A stretch of DNA of 64,000 nucleotides from Bacteroidaceae bacterium (GCA_017429525.1 JAFROT010000030.1:177776-241775), one strand, 5' to 3'. Shown: positions 48,649 to 59,330, counted from the first letter of the stretch. Notes: generated by a model not told the origin, from the letters alone. A program made the numbers and translations.

Positions 48649-51612
48649 TCAGAGATAGGTGAGATAGAGGTAGTTGGTGGCGGCGGGATATTCTGCGGCC
48701 AAGGTGTCAATCTGATTGACTTTCGGCAGTATACCCAATTCCTCACGCCATCGGCGCACGATGAGTGCAGCCTGCATTCCCGAGGTCCCGCCGGTAGCCC
48801 GTAGACATTCTGTATGCATGCTGCCTTCGAGCCCTATGGCGCGGGCTATCTGGAAGTCGGAGAATCCGTAGACCTTGGCTTCGCACAACAGTGAGGCGAA
48901 CGCTGATTCCTCGACGTATTCCATCAGTTCCAGCGTTTCCATGAATGCTGCCGCCTCTGCCAACTGGTCATTCTCCATCAGTCGGTTGTTGATAAGGATG
49001 ATGTGCTTAAGCTTGTGCAGAAACCAACGGTCAATCCTTGTCCAAGCGTGAATCTGTTCCACCGTGTAGCCCATCAGCATCGCCCGTGCGATGACAAAGA
49101 TACGGGTGTCGGTGGCGTGTCGGAGCGCCCCTGGTACGTCAGCTACGTGCTGTGCCCTGTTGTCCACGAACCCGTGCATGCCCTGTCCGATCATGCGCAG
49201 TCCCTTTTGCAGCGCTTCCTCGAAAGTACGGCCGATGGCCATCACCTCACCTACGCTTTTCATGGAGGAACCCAGTTCGTGGTTGACACCGTGGAACTTC
49301 GAGAGGTCCCAGCGCGGCAGTTTGCACACCACGTAGTCGAGGGCAGGCTCAAAGAAGGCGCTGGTGGTCGTGGTGACGGTGTTCCTCAATTCGAAGAGGC
49401 CATAGCCCAGACCGAGCTTGGCAGCCACGAAGGCCAGGGGATAGCCCGTGGCCTTTGACGCCAAGGCGGAGGAACGGCTGAGACGGGCGTTGACTTCGAT
49501 GACGCGATAGTCCTCGGATTCAGGGTCGAGAGCGTACTGCACGTTGCATTCGCCGACGATGCCTATGTGGCGGATGATCTTGATGGCGAGGGCGCGCAGC
49601 TTATGATACTCGCTGTTCGAAAGCGTTTGCGATGGCGCCACCACTATCGACTCGCCAGTATGGATGCCGAGAGGGTCGAAGTTCTCCATATTGCAGACGG
49701 TGATGCAGTTGTCGTAGCGGTCGCGCACCACCTCGTACTCTATCTCCTTCCAGCCGCGGAGCGACTTCTCCACCAGCACCTGCGGCGAGAAGGCGAAAGC
49801 CTCCTCTGCCTGCGCCAGCAGTTGCTCGTCATCGTCGCAGAAGCCCGAGCCAAGGCCGCCGAGGGCGTAGGCTGCACGAAGTATGACGGGGAAGCCCAGT
49901 TCGCGAGCGGCTTTCTGCACTTCCTCCACGGTGCTGCAGGCTACGCTCTTGATGGTCTTCACGCCGATCTCGTCGAGTCGCTTCACGAAGAGGTCGCGGT
50001 CTTCCGTATCGATGATGGCTTGCACAGGAGTGCCCAGCACCTTTACACCATATTTCTCGAAGACGCCTCTCCTGTAGAGCTCCACGCCGCAGTTCAGGGC
50101 CGTCTGCCCGCCAAAAGAGAGCAGGATGCCATCAGGCCGCTCCTTCTCTATAACACGCTCCACGAGCTCGGGCGTAACGGGTTGGAAATAGACGGTATCT
50201 GCCACGTCCTTCGAGGTTTGGACCGTGGCGATGTTAGGATTGATGAGGATGGAGCGGATTCCCTCTTCCTTCAAAGCCTTCAGCGCCTGGGCGCCGCTGT
50301 AGTCAAACTCGCCGGCCTGCCCTATCTTGAGAGCACCGCTGCCGAGGAGGAGGACGGATTTTATAGTTGACGAGTTGACGAGTTGACAAGTTGACGAGTT
50401 GATTCCTTCTTTTATAGTTGACGAGTTGAAGAGTTGACAAGTTGACGAGTTGTTAGCATTTTCATCCAACTTGTTTACTTGTCCACTTGTCAACTCGTCA
50501 ACTAAAGAGACGAACTCATCAAACATCCATTCCGTGTCGGTAGGGCCGGAGCAGGCTTCGGGATGGAACTGTGCGGAGAACCAGGGCAAGGTCTTGTGGC
50601 GGATGCCCTCGTTGGAGCCGTCGTTCATGTTCACAAACAAAGGTTCCCAGTCGGCAGGAAGCGTAGAGGCATCAACGGCATAGCCATGATTCTGGCTCGT
50701 GATGAAGCAACGGGTTGTGCCTACGAGCCGCACGGGCTGATTATGACTGCGATGACCATACTTCAGCTTGTACGTCTTAGCACCTACGGCACGTGCCAGG
50801 AGCTGGTTGCCGAGGCAGATGCCCATGAGCGGGCGGACATTCGGCCTGTCAAGGAAAGTGCATATGTGCTCCACGGTCTTGCTGCATCGCTCTGGGTCGC
50901 CAGGGCCATTCGCCAGGAACAAGCCGTCGAAGTCCAGCTGGTTGAAGTCGTAGTCCCACGGAACCCGGATGACCTCTACGCCCCGATCTACCAGACAACG
51001 GATGATATTGGCCTTGACGCCGCAGTCGACCAGTACGACCCGCTTGCCGGCTCCCTCGTTATAGCGGATGACATCCTTGCAGCTCACCTGCTCTACCCAA
51101 TTGACCGAGCCATAATCAGAGAGTTCGGAGTAATCTGAAGACTCTGAAGACTCTGAATAATCTGAATAATCTGAATAATCTGAATGCTCAGAAACTATGA
51201 TGCGGCCTTTCATCACGCCGCACTCCCTGATCCGCCGGGTGAGCCTGCGCGTGTCGATGCCTGTGATGGCTGGCACCTTTTCTCGCTTCAGCCAATCGGA
51301 GAGCGACTCCCTAGCATTCCAATGGCTGTAGTCCTCGCTGTAATCTGCCACAACAAGTCCTCTCACATGAATCTTCTCGCTCTCCATAAACTTTGGCAAA
51401 GGCTCGCCACCGGTCTCCGGAACGCCGTAGTTCCCGATCAGCGGGTAGGTCGTCACCAGTATCTGACCTGCATAGCTTGGGTCAGTCAGGCTCTCTGGAT
51501 AGCCTGTCATGGCTGTGTTGAACACCACTTCGCCCACGGCATCTGCTTCGTAGCCAAAGCTCTTGCCGTGAAACTGAGTTCCATCACTCAATATCAATAT
51601 TGCGTCCTTCAT
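48649..51612 (-). CDS. carAB: Fused carbamoyl-phosphate synthase: CarA plus the first half of CarB
   Basis: Starting at MKDAILILSDGTQFHG (51612), residues 1-374 are a complete CarA with the glutaminase nucleophile Cys266 (GICLGNQ) and the His in QFHPEA. Residues about 419-987 are CarB from its normal beginning (VLLLGSGALKIGQAGEFDYSG) through the carboxyphosphate ATP-grasp domain and oligomerisation domain, ending NYLYLTYL. CarB is usually about 1,070 residues; the second ATP-grasp half and the allosteric domain are missing. The linker (375-418) is translated 'gttgacgag' repeat, and no CarB start codon remains. Residues 144-167 are a repeat-encoded Ser/Asp/Tyr insert. Either the missing half lies elsewhere, as in split CarB systems, or the half-enzyme dimerises, or the gene is damaged and pyrimidine/arginine supply is affected. 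Confidence 0.9.
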   Translation of the reverse strand: MKDAILILSDGTQFHGKSFGYEADAVGEVVFNTAMTGYPESLTDPSYAGQILVTTYPLIGNYGVPETGGEPLPKFMESEKIHVRGLVVADYSEDYSHWNARESLSDWLKREKVPAITGIDTRRLTRRIRECGVMKGRIIVSEHSDYSDYSDYSESSESSDYSELSDYGSVNWVEQVSCKDVIRYNEGAGKRVVLVDCGVKANIIRCLVDRGVEVIRVPWDYDFNQLDFDGLFLANGPGDPERCSKTVEHICTFLDRPNVRPLMGICLGNQLLARAVGAKTYKLKYGHRSHNQPVRLVGTTRCFITSQNHGYAVDASTLPADWEPLFVNMNDGSNEGIRHKTLPWFSAQFHPEACSGPTDTEWMFDEFVSLVDELTSGQVNKLDENANNSSTCQLFNSSTIKEGINSSTCQLVNSSTIKSVLLLGSGALKIGQAGEFDYSGAQALKALKEEGIRSILINPNIATVQTSKDVADTVYFQPVTPELVERVIEKERPDGILLSFGGQTALNCGVELYRRGVFEKYGVKVLGTPVQAIIDTEDRDLFVKRLDEIGVKTIKSVACSTVEEVQKAARELGFPVILRAAYALGGLGSGFCDDDEQLLAQAEEAFAFSPQVLVEKSLRGWKEIEYEVVRDRYDNCITVCNMENFDPLGIHTGESIVVAPSQTLSNSEYHKLRALAIKIIRHIGIVGECNVQYALDPESEDYRVIEVNARLSRSSALASKATGYPLAFVAAKLGLGYGLFELRNTVTTTTSAFFEPALDYVVCKLPRWDLSKFHGVNHELGSSMKSVGEVMAIGRTFEEALQKGLRMIGQGMHGFVDNRAQHVADVPGALRHATDTRIFVIARAMLMGYTVEQIHAWTRIDRWFLHKLKHIILINNRLMENDQLAEAAAFMETLELMEYVEESAFASLLCEAKVYGFSDFQIARAIGLEGSMHTECLRATGGTSGMQAALIVRRWREELGILPKVNQIDTLAAEYPAATNYLYLTYL
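50359..50507. repeat. 'gttgacgagttgacaag' repeat tract spanning the carA/carB junction
   Basis: About nine degenerate 9-10 bp units (gttgacgag, gttgacaag, gttgaagag) lie at 50366-50450 in one orientation, and a shorter inverted block (acttgtccacttgtcaactcgtcaac) lies at about 50478-50504, so the tract can fold back. It occupies the place where the carA stop and carB start should be, is open in frame, and matches intergenic tracts at 8124 and 240. Confidence 0.85.
51112..51190. repeat. 9-bp microsatellite inside carA
   Basis: Units of 'tctgaataa' and 'actctgaag' (+ strand) repeat in steps of 9 bases and encode SDY and SES triplets on the - strand, as a hydrophilic insert between the CarA N-terminal domain and the glutaminase domain. 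The unit length is a multiple of three, so gain or loss of copies keeps the frame. Confidence 0.85.
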
Positions 51613-51624
51613 CTGATTGATAGC

Positions 51625-51668
51625 TTTGTGATAAATAGTTAATCGTAAATAGTAAATAGTAAATGGTG
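51625..51668. repeat. 'taaatagtaaatagt' repeat between asnB and carAB
   Basis: Short units of 'aatagtaa' fill the asnB to carAB spacer up to the asnB stop. Same class as the other simple intergenic tracts. Confidence 0.6.
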
Positions 51669-53333
51669 TCAATAAGCTTGTTCATGAACGCCTTTGACGG
51701 CTCGGCCGCTGGGGTCGTTCATGTTCTTGAAAGCTGCGTCCCATTCGAGTGCGATGGCCGTGGAGCACGCCACGCTGGCCTCCTGGTTTACGCTTCGCGC
51801 TGCGGAGTCGCTGGGGAAATGCTCAGCGAAGATGCTGCGGTAGTAGTACTCCTCTTTATTGAGCGGCGGATTGATGGGAAAAAGCTCTACCGCGTGTGCC
51901 ATCTGCTCGTCGCTAACGGCCTCGGAGGTTATCCGCTTCAACGTATCGATCCACGAATAGCCTACGCCGTCGCTGAACTGTTCCTTTTGCCGCCAGACAA
52001 TCTCCGCAGGCAACATATCGGCAAAGGCTTCGCGGAGGATTTTTTTCTCTATCATCGAGCCGGAACACATCTTGGCTTCGGGATTGGTCCTCATGGCCAC
52101 GTCGAGGAACTCCTTGTCGAGGAACGGCACACGCCCTTCGACGCCCCAGGCCGAGAGGCTCTTGTTCGCCCGCAGGCAGTCGTAGTAGTGCAGCTTGCTG
52201 AGCTTGCGCACGGTCTCTTCGTGGAAAGCCTTTGCGCTCGGAGACTTGTGGAAATAGAGATAGCCGCCGAACACCTCGTCGGCGCCCTCGCCCGAGAGCA
52301 CCATCTTGATGCCCATCGACTTGATGACACGCGCCAGCAGGTACATCGGCGTGGAGGCACGGACGGTCGTCACGTCATATGTCTCGATGAAATAGATGAC
52401 GTCGCGGATGGCATCCAAGCCCTCTTGAATGGTGTAGTTGATCTCGTGATGCACGGTGCCAATGTGGTCGGCCACGAGACGCGCTTTTGCCAGGTCGGGC
52501 GCTCCCTTCAGACCCACGGCGAAGCTGTGGAGGCGAGGCCAGTAGGCGCGCGACTGCGAGTCATCCTCGATGCGATGCTCACTGAACTGCTCCGCAATGG
52601 CAGAGATGACAGAAGAATCCAGTCCGCCGCTGAGCAGCACGCCGTAGGGCACGTCGGACATCAGCTGGCGCTTCACGGAGGCCATGAGCGCATCGCGAAT
52701 GGCGGCGCTGCTGGCAGCGTTGTCTTTGACGGCAGCGTAGTCGAACCAGTCGCGCTGGTAATATCGCTTCATGCCAAGCTCGCCGCTCCAATAATAGTGC
52801 CCAGGCAGGAAAGGCTCATAGCGCTCACATTGGCCTTCGAGCGCCTTCAGCTCGGAGGCCACGTACACCGTGCCGTCGCTGTCATAACCTATATATAAGG
52901 GTATCACGCCGATGGGGTCGCGGGCTATCAGGAACTCGTCCCGCTCCTCATCATAGAGGGCGAAGGCAAAGATGCCGCTGATGTCCTCCAGGAAGCGGAT
53001 GCCCTTGTCGCGATAGAGTGCAAGGATGACCTCGCAGTCGCTGCCCGTCTGGAAGTCGTAGCGACCTGCATACTGGCGGCGAATCTCCTGATGATTGTAG
53101 ATCTCGCCATTGACGGCCAGCACCAGCTTCCTGTCGGGCGAGAACAGCGGCTGACCACCGCTCTCGGGGTCCACGATGGAGAGACGTTCGTGGGCCAGGA
53201 TGGCCGACCCGCCACAATAGATGCCGCTCCAGTCCGGGCCGCGATGACGAATTTTCTGGCTCATGCGCAGAGCCTTATGCCGTAGCTCGGTAGTCTGCTG
53301 CTTAATGTTGAAGATTGATACGATACCACACAT
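51669..53333 (-). CDS. asnB: Asparagine synthase B, glutamine-hydrolysing
   Basis: The 554-residue enzyme converts aspartate, ATP and glutamine to asparagine. Cys2 (MCGIVSIFN) is the class II glutaminase nucleophile, with RLSIVDPESGGQPL and NGEIYNH following. The synthase domain begins near residue 210 with the PP-loop YGVLLSGGLDSSVISA, and LSGEGADEVFGGYLYFHK is the conserved AsnB signature. Length matches AsnB of Enterobacteria and Bacteroidetes. It sits between the car fusion and the purF-type gene. Both flanking gaps are simple repeats without promoter boxes, suggesting read-through from upstream. Confidence 0.96.
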   Translation of the reverse strand: MCGIVSIFNIKQQTTELRHKALRMSQKIRHRGPDWSGIYCGGSAILAHERLSIVDPESGGQPLFSPDRKLVLAVNGEIYNHQEIRRQYAGRYDFQTGSDCEVILALYRDKGIRFLEDISGIFAFALYDEERDEFLIARDPIGVIPLYIGYDSDGTVYVASELKALEGQCERYEPFLPGHYYWSGELGMKRYYQRDWFDYAAVKDNAASSAAIRDALMASVKRQLMSDVPYGVLLSGGLDSSVISAIAEQFSEHRIEDDSQSRAYWPRLHSFAVGLKGAPDLAKARLVADHIGTVHHEINYTIQEGLDAIRDVIYFIETYDVTTVRASTPMYLLARVIKSMGIKMVLSGEGADEVFGGYLYFHKSPSAKAFHEETVRKLSKLHYYDCLRANKSLSAWGVEGRVPFLDKEFLDVAMRTNPEAKMCSGSMIEKKILREAFADMLPAEIVWRQKEQFSDGVGYSWIDTLKRITSEAVSDEQMAHAVELFPINPPLNKEEYYYRSIFAEHFPSDSAARSVNQEASVACSTAIALEWDAAFKNMNDPSGRAVKGVHEQAY

Positions 53334-53400
53334 AATGTTATTTACTATTTAACGATTTACTATTGAACATTGAACATTGACCATTTAGCATTATCCATTG
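53334..53400. repeat. Simple repeat tract overlapping the 3' end of the purF-type gene
   Basis: Units 'ttactatt/gaacattgaac/ccattgtcc' fill the asnB to purF gap. Their reverse complement (atggacaatggataatg) is the same repeat as at 8154-8212. The last residues of the purF-type protein (MDNG, stop) are encoded by this repeat, so the repeat supplies the stop codon. Confidence 0.75.
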
Positions 53401-55145
53401 TCCATCTCATTCTCTATATATTCCACAAAGGCCTTGTTCACGAGGCGTGTGCCGCCCGGAGTCGGGTAATGTCCCGTGAAATACCAGTCGCCACGATGCT
53501 CAGGGCAGGCGGCATGCAAGCCATCGATGGTCTGAAATACGAACTCCACGGGGGCCTGCATCCCTGCCGGACGCAGCATCTCGGCCATCTTACGGTTGAT
53601 GTCCCCTACGGTGAACGGCTCGTAGATGGCACAGACGCAGTTCCTCTGCTCTCCTTTTGGTTTCGTCAGCTCTGACTTGCAGCCGCGATACGTGGCTTCA
53701 ATGAGCGAATCCATATCGCGTTCCCGCAACAGCGCTATGGCGGCACGGAAAGCACAGAACTCCTCCAGACGTGCCATGTCGATACCGTAGTAGTCAGGGT
53801 AACGGATCTGCGGCGAGCTGCTGACCATGACTATTTTCCTCGGATGCAGGCGGTCCAGAATCTTGAAAATGCTCTCCCGCAAAGTGGTGCCCCGGACGAT
53901 GCTGTCGTCGATGATGACGAGGCTATCCTCGTAAGGACGCACGGAACCGTAGGTGATGTCATAGACGTGCGAGGCGAGGTCGTTGCGCGAGCCTGCCTCG
54001 GTGATGAAGGTGCGCAGCTTGATGTCCTTCCACGCCACTTTCTCGCTGCGCACATGAAGGCCCCGGCTTCGCAAGCCCTCCATCATGCCGTAGAAGGCAA
54101 CCTCGGCCGTGTTGGGGATAAAGGAGAAGACGGTGTGCTCGGTATCTCCGTCGATGGCTCGGAGTATGGGGTCCGTGAGTTGCTGCCCCAGCTGCTTGCG
54201 CTCACGGTAGATGTCGCGGTCGGAGCCTCGGCTGAAGTAGATGCGCTCAAATGAACAGCGCGCCTGCGGACGGGCCTCCAAGATGGTCTCCAAAGCTGAC
54301 GCTCCGTCCTTATGCACGATGAGCGCTTGGCCTGCAGGCAGTTCCTGGACATCGTCGCAGGAGAGGTCGAAGGTCGTCTGCAGCACGGAGCGTTCGCTGG
54401 CCACGGCCACCACCTCATCGTCACGATAGAAGAAGGCGGGACGGATGCCCCAAGGGTCGCGCATAGCAAACATCTCGCCGCTGCCCGTCATGCCGCACAT
54501 GACGTAGCCACCGTCGTAATCGGCCATCGTGGTGCGAAGCACATTGGCCATCTGCACGTGCTCCTCAATGTAGCGCGTGATGTCGGTGCCTTCCAGCCCT
54601 CTGGCCTTGGCCTCGACAAACAGCCGTTCCACCTCGCGGTCCAACCGGTGTCCCATCAGTTCGAGGGTGATGTAGGAGTCGCTGTAGATGCGAGGCGACT
54701 GCCCCTGCGCCACCATCTTCTCGAACACCTCGTCGATGTTCGTCATGTTGAAGTTGCCGCAAAGACAGAGATTCTTTGCCCGCCAGTTGTTGCGGCGCAG
54801 GAAGGGATGGACATACTGCAGGCCGCTCTTGCCCGTCGTGCTGTAGCGCAGGTGGCCCATGAAGAGTTGTGCCTCGGCCCATTCGGGTGTGATGACGTCA
54901 AAGACCGAGGTGATGGCATCTTTGCCCATTGCCTTCTCACGAAACATGTACTCCGAACCAACGGGTGCTTTCATGTCCACGCAGGCAATGCCTGCACCCT
55001 CCTGTCCGCGGTTATGCTGTTTCTCCATCATCAGATAGAGCTTGCCAAGGCCATAGGACGCTGTGCCATACTTTTCTTTATAATAGTCTTGCGGCTTCAG
55101 CAGCCTTATCAATGCCACACCGCATTCATGTTTTAACTGTTCCAT
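53391..55145 (-). CDS. purF: PurF-type glutamine amidotransferase / phosphoribosyltransferase
   Basis: The 584-residue protein joins an N-terminal Ntn glutaminase to a type I phosphoribosyltransferase, the layout of amidophosphoribosyltransferase, which makes phosphoribosylamine in purine synthesis. The nucleophile is probably Cys8 in MEQLKHECGVAL, exposed after removal of a short propeptide. GHLRYSTTGKSG and GNFNMTN are glutaminase motifs, and LVIIDDSIVRGTT is the PRPP loop. It is longer than the 500 or so residues usual for PurF, which fits a longer Bacteroidetes variant, so a paralogue with a related role cannot be excluded. The pyrG stop is one base upstream of its start, giving tight coupling. 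Its C-terminal tail is repeat-derived. Confidence 0.88.
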   Translation of the reverse strand: MEQLKHECGVALIRLLKPQDYYKEKYGTASYGLGKLYLMMEKQHNRGQEGAGIACVDMKAPVGSEYMFREKAMGKDAITSVFDVITPEWAEAQLFMGHLRYSTTGKSGLQYVHPFLRRNNWRAKNLCLCGNFNMTNIDEVFEKMVAQGQSPRIYSDSYITLELMGHRLDREVERLFVEAKARGLEGTDITRYIEEHVQMANVLRTTMADYDGGYVMCGMTGSGEMFAMRDPWGIRPAFFYRDDEVVAVASERSVLQTTFDLSCDDVQELPAGQALIVHKDGASALETILEARPQARCSFERIYFSRGSDRDIYRERKQLGQQLTDPILRAIDGDTEHTVFSFIPNTAEVAFYGMMEGLRSRGLHVRSEKVAWKDIKLRTFITEAGSRNDLASHVYDITYGSVRPYEDSLVIIDDSIVRGTTLRESIFKILDRLHPRKIVMVSSSPQIRYPDYYGIDMARLEEFCAFRAAIALLRERDMDSLIEATYRGCKSELTKPKGEQRNCVCAIYEPFTVGDINRKMAEMLRPAGMQAPVEFVFQTIDGLHAACPEHRGDWYFTGHYPTPGGTRLVNKAFVEYIENEMDNG

Positions 55146-55146
55146 A

Positions 55147-56909
<1,763 letters not shown>

Positions 56910-56910
56910 A

Positions 56911-57600
56911 TCATAGGGAGAATGAGGCGCCCAACAGGAGATAGAGCTTCTCAGACCTGGGGTTGGCGGTCAATCCGACGAATAGAGGAAGGTGATACCT
57001 CTCTTTGATGACGAAGTCCTTGGTGGCACGCAGACTCACGTTGGTTACGCAGAAGCCGTTGGCGTCATAGAGTGTCGTGGCATAGGGCACGGCACCGAGC
57101 GTGGCCGTCCAGTCGAGGTTTCCCAGACGGAAAGGCGCCGACAGCTCCAAGTAGCTGCTGTAGGCACGTTTGCCATCTTTGTTTACGCCATCATCTCCTG
57201 CGAAATTGGTGTACCACTGCACATTAAGGAAGCCGAAGTCATACCCTAAGTTGGCCTCCCATACGTGCGTAGTCTGATGGGCTTTATATTTGAAATAGCT
57301 GCCGTTGGAAAACCAATAGTCAGTAACGCCGACATTAAAGCCCTCGTAGGTATAGCCAAGCGTCAGGTCCAGTTCCTTGGTATCTCGTGGATCGGTGATT
57401 CCTACACTGCCCCAGGCAGAGAGGCTGAGTCCTTGCCAGCCGATACCCAACGAGGGTTGAAGGCTCGCGTCGCCTAAGTCCTGACCGCGCCAGATGTATT
57501 GGCTGACGAGGTCGGCGCCAAGACTCGCCTGCAACTTATCTTGAGCTTCTGCTGTAGCCATGCCTGCTACACACAGGAATATGAATAGTATCTTTTTCAT
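56911..57600 (-). CDS. TorF-family-like outer-membrane beta-barrel protein
   Basis: The 229-residue product starts at 57600 with a clean signal (MKKILFIFLCVAGMATAEAQ); a longer frame would overlap amtB. The body alternates aromatic and polar residues as in a 12- to 14-stranded barrel, with SQYIWRGQDLGDASLQPSLGIGW, the motif typical of the TorF/Gcw_chp putative porin family, and ends in LLGASFSL. Its position directly after amtB and glnK suggests a part in uptake of ammonium or other small nitrogen compounds through the outer membrane. That role is inferred from the neighbourhood; only the family character is visible. Confidence 0.8.
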   Translation of the reverse strand: MKKILFIFLCVAGMATAEAQDKLQASLGADLVSQYIWRGQDLGDASLQPSLGIGWQGLSLSAWGSVGITDPRDTKELDLTLGYTYEGFNVGVTDYWFSNGSYFKYKAHQTTHVWEANLGYDFGFLNVQWYTNFAGDDGVNKDGKRAYSSYLELSAPFRLGNLDWTATLGAVPYATTLYDANGFCVTNVSLRATKDFVIKERYHLPLFVGLTANPRSEKLYLLLGASFSL

Positions 57601-57635
57601 CGTTTCTTTATGCTTAATATGACTTGATTGATGGT

Positions 57636-58889
57636 TCAGTTGTAGCACGTCTCTCCGTGTTCATATACGTCCAGTCCTTCGTCTTCGATGCGGGCATCCA
57701 CGCGCAAGCCATGCAGCTTCTTGATACCATAGAACAAGACTATACCACAGACGGCGGCCCACAGATCGATGACTATGATGCCTAAGCACTGAGCGCCGAA
57801 GAAGCCCCAACCACCGCCGTACAGAGCGCCGTTGGAGGTCGAGAGCAGACCTGTCAGCAACGTGCCGAGGATGCCACAGACGCCATGCACCGAAGAGGCG
57901 CCTACGGGATCGTCGATGTGCAGCACATGGTCGATGAACTCAATGGAATAGACCAGCACGAGGCCGCAGAGGAGGCCGATGACCACGGCTCCGACAGGTG
58001 AGACGAGGTCGCAACCGGCCGTGATGCCCACCAGTCCGGCCAGCACGCCATTGAGCATCAGCGAGAACGAGGGCTTGCCGTACTTCCACCACGTGAGGAA
58101 CATCGTGGCCACGCCGCCCGCTGCGGCAGCCAAGTTGGTGGTCAGCAGCACATGGCTGATGGCCGTGCGGTTCACCTCACCCGAGGCGGCCAGCTGAGAT
58201 CCGGGGTTGAAGCCGAACCATCCCAACCACAGGATGAACACGCCCAGGGCAGCCAGCGTCAGCGAGTGACCGGGGATGGCCCGACTGCTGCCGTCCTTGG
58301 CGTACTTGCCGCGGCGAGGTCCCAGCGCGAGAGCGCCGATCAGCGCCAGTACACCCCCTACGCTATGCACGATGGCAGAACCTGCGAAGTCGTGGAAGAC
58401 GTCGCCGAAGGTCTGCATCATGAAGCTGTCAGCAGTGGCATCTGAGAGCCAGCCGCCGCCCCAAGTCCAGTGTCCCTCGACGGGATAGATGAGCAACGAA
58501 ATGACGGCGCTGTAGATGACGTACATCGAGAACTTGGTGCGCTCGGCCATGGCACCGCTGACGATGGTGGCTGAGGTGGCGCAGAAAACTGTCTCGAACA
58601 TCAGGAAGCCCTCAACAGGCAGCTCGCCCTTGTAGAACGAGAGGTCGCCCCAGTTGGGGGCACCGATGAAGCCAGCCCCGTCCGAACCGAACATGAAGCC
58701 GAAGCCCACAAACCAGAACAGCAGCGAGCCGAACATGAAGTCGACGAAGTTCTTGAACAAGATGTTGGCGGTGTTCTTACCACGCGTGAAGCCGGCCTCA
58801 CACAGAGCAAAACCCGGCTGCATCCAAAAAACGAGCATGGCTGCAAGAAGCATCCATACGGTATCGAGCGATAGTGCAATGTCTTTCAT
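57636..58889 (-). CDS. amtB: Ammonium transporter
   Basis: The 417-residue protein starts at MKDIALSLDTVWMLLAAMLVFWMQPGFALCEAGFTRGKN and has eleven hydrophobic segments, as the Amt family does. DFAGSAIVHSVGGVLALIGALALGPRRGKY is the Amt signature with the first pore His, and DDPVGASSVHGVCGILGTLLTG carries the second. It conducts ammonium through the inner membrane and is normally blocked by the unmodified PII protein, encoded 58 bases upstream. The longer in-frame start would overlap glnK. Together with the TorF-like porin it makes an uptake unit at the head of the glutamine-enzyme operon. Confidence 0.96.
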   Translation of the reverse strand: MKDIALSLDTVWMLLAAMLVFWMQPGFALCEAGFTRGKNTANILFKNFVDFMFGSLLFWFVGFGFMFGSDGAGFIGAPNWGDLSFYKGELPVEGFLMFETVFCATSATIVSGAMAERTKFSMYVIYSAVISLLIYPVEGHWTWGGGWLSDATADSFMMQTFGDVFHDFAGSAIVHSVGGVLALIGALALGPRRGKYAKDGSSRAIPGHSLTLAALGVFILWLGWFGFNPGSQLAASGEVNRTAISHVLLTTNLAAAAGGVATMFLTWWKYGKPSFSLMLNGVLAGLVGITAGCDLVSPVGAVVIGLLCGLVLVYSIEFIDHVLHIDDPVGASSVHGVCGILGTLLTGLLSTSNGALYGGGWGFFGAQCLGIIVIDLWAAVCGIVLFYGIKKLHGLRVDARIEDEGLDVYEHGETCYN

Positions 58890-58947
58890 ATTTATAATAG
58901 ATGTGTTGTGTGTTGTTGTTGTTTCTTGTGTTATCCTGACTATTTGT

Positions 58948-59295
58948 TTACTTCTTGTCGCGCAGCACCGTATCGCCGTGCTCACCCGTGCGGATGCTCC
59001 AGGTGTCAATCATATCGCTGACGAAGATACGGCCATCGCCGACCTCACCCGTATGAGCCGTCTCGATGATGACATTCACGGTAGGCTCTACGAACTGGTC
59101 ACGGCAGACGATGGTGATGGCCACGCGCTCAATGACATCCGTCGAATACTGCACGCCACGGTAGATTCGTTCCTGACGGCTTTGGCCAATCCCGTGTACG
59201 TCGTGATATTCAAACCAGTCGATGTCCGAACTGAGGAGCGCTTCCTTCACCTCCTCAAACTTTGTTTTCCTGATAATTGCTTCAATCTTCTTCAT
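58948..59295 (-). CDS. glnK: Nitrogen regulatory protein PII (GlnK/GlnB)
   Basis: The 115-residue protein has the PII fold from MKKIEAIIRKTKFEEVKEAL to a B-loop TGEVGDGRIFVSDM and the C-loop region SIRTGEHGD. The T-loop contains RGVQYSTDV, with a Tyr at the position that is uridylylated in Proteobacteria. The middle of the T-loop differs from the usual GRAEYxVD type and contains VIERVAITIVCRD. It senses ATP/ADP and 2-oxoglutarate and gates AmtB. It is the first gene of the - strand nitrogen block, behind a -7 box and a perfect palindrome, and diverges from gltB. Confidence 0.95.
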   Translation of the reverse strand: MKKIEAIIRKTKFEEVKEALLSSDIDWFEYHDVHGIGQSRQERIYRGVQYSTDVIERVAITIVCRDQFVEPTVNVIIETAHTGEVGDGRIFVSDMIDTWSIRTGEHGDTVLRDKK

Positions 59296-59330
59296 ACTTT
59301 ATAAAGAATAAGTGTTAGCGTCCTATTGTC

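Noticed and set aside
57636-59009. 40-residue N-terminal extension of AmtB
   Set aside because: It would overlap the end of glnK and precedes a normal Amt start (MKDIALSLDTVWMLL).
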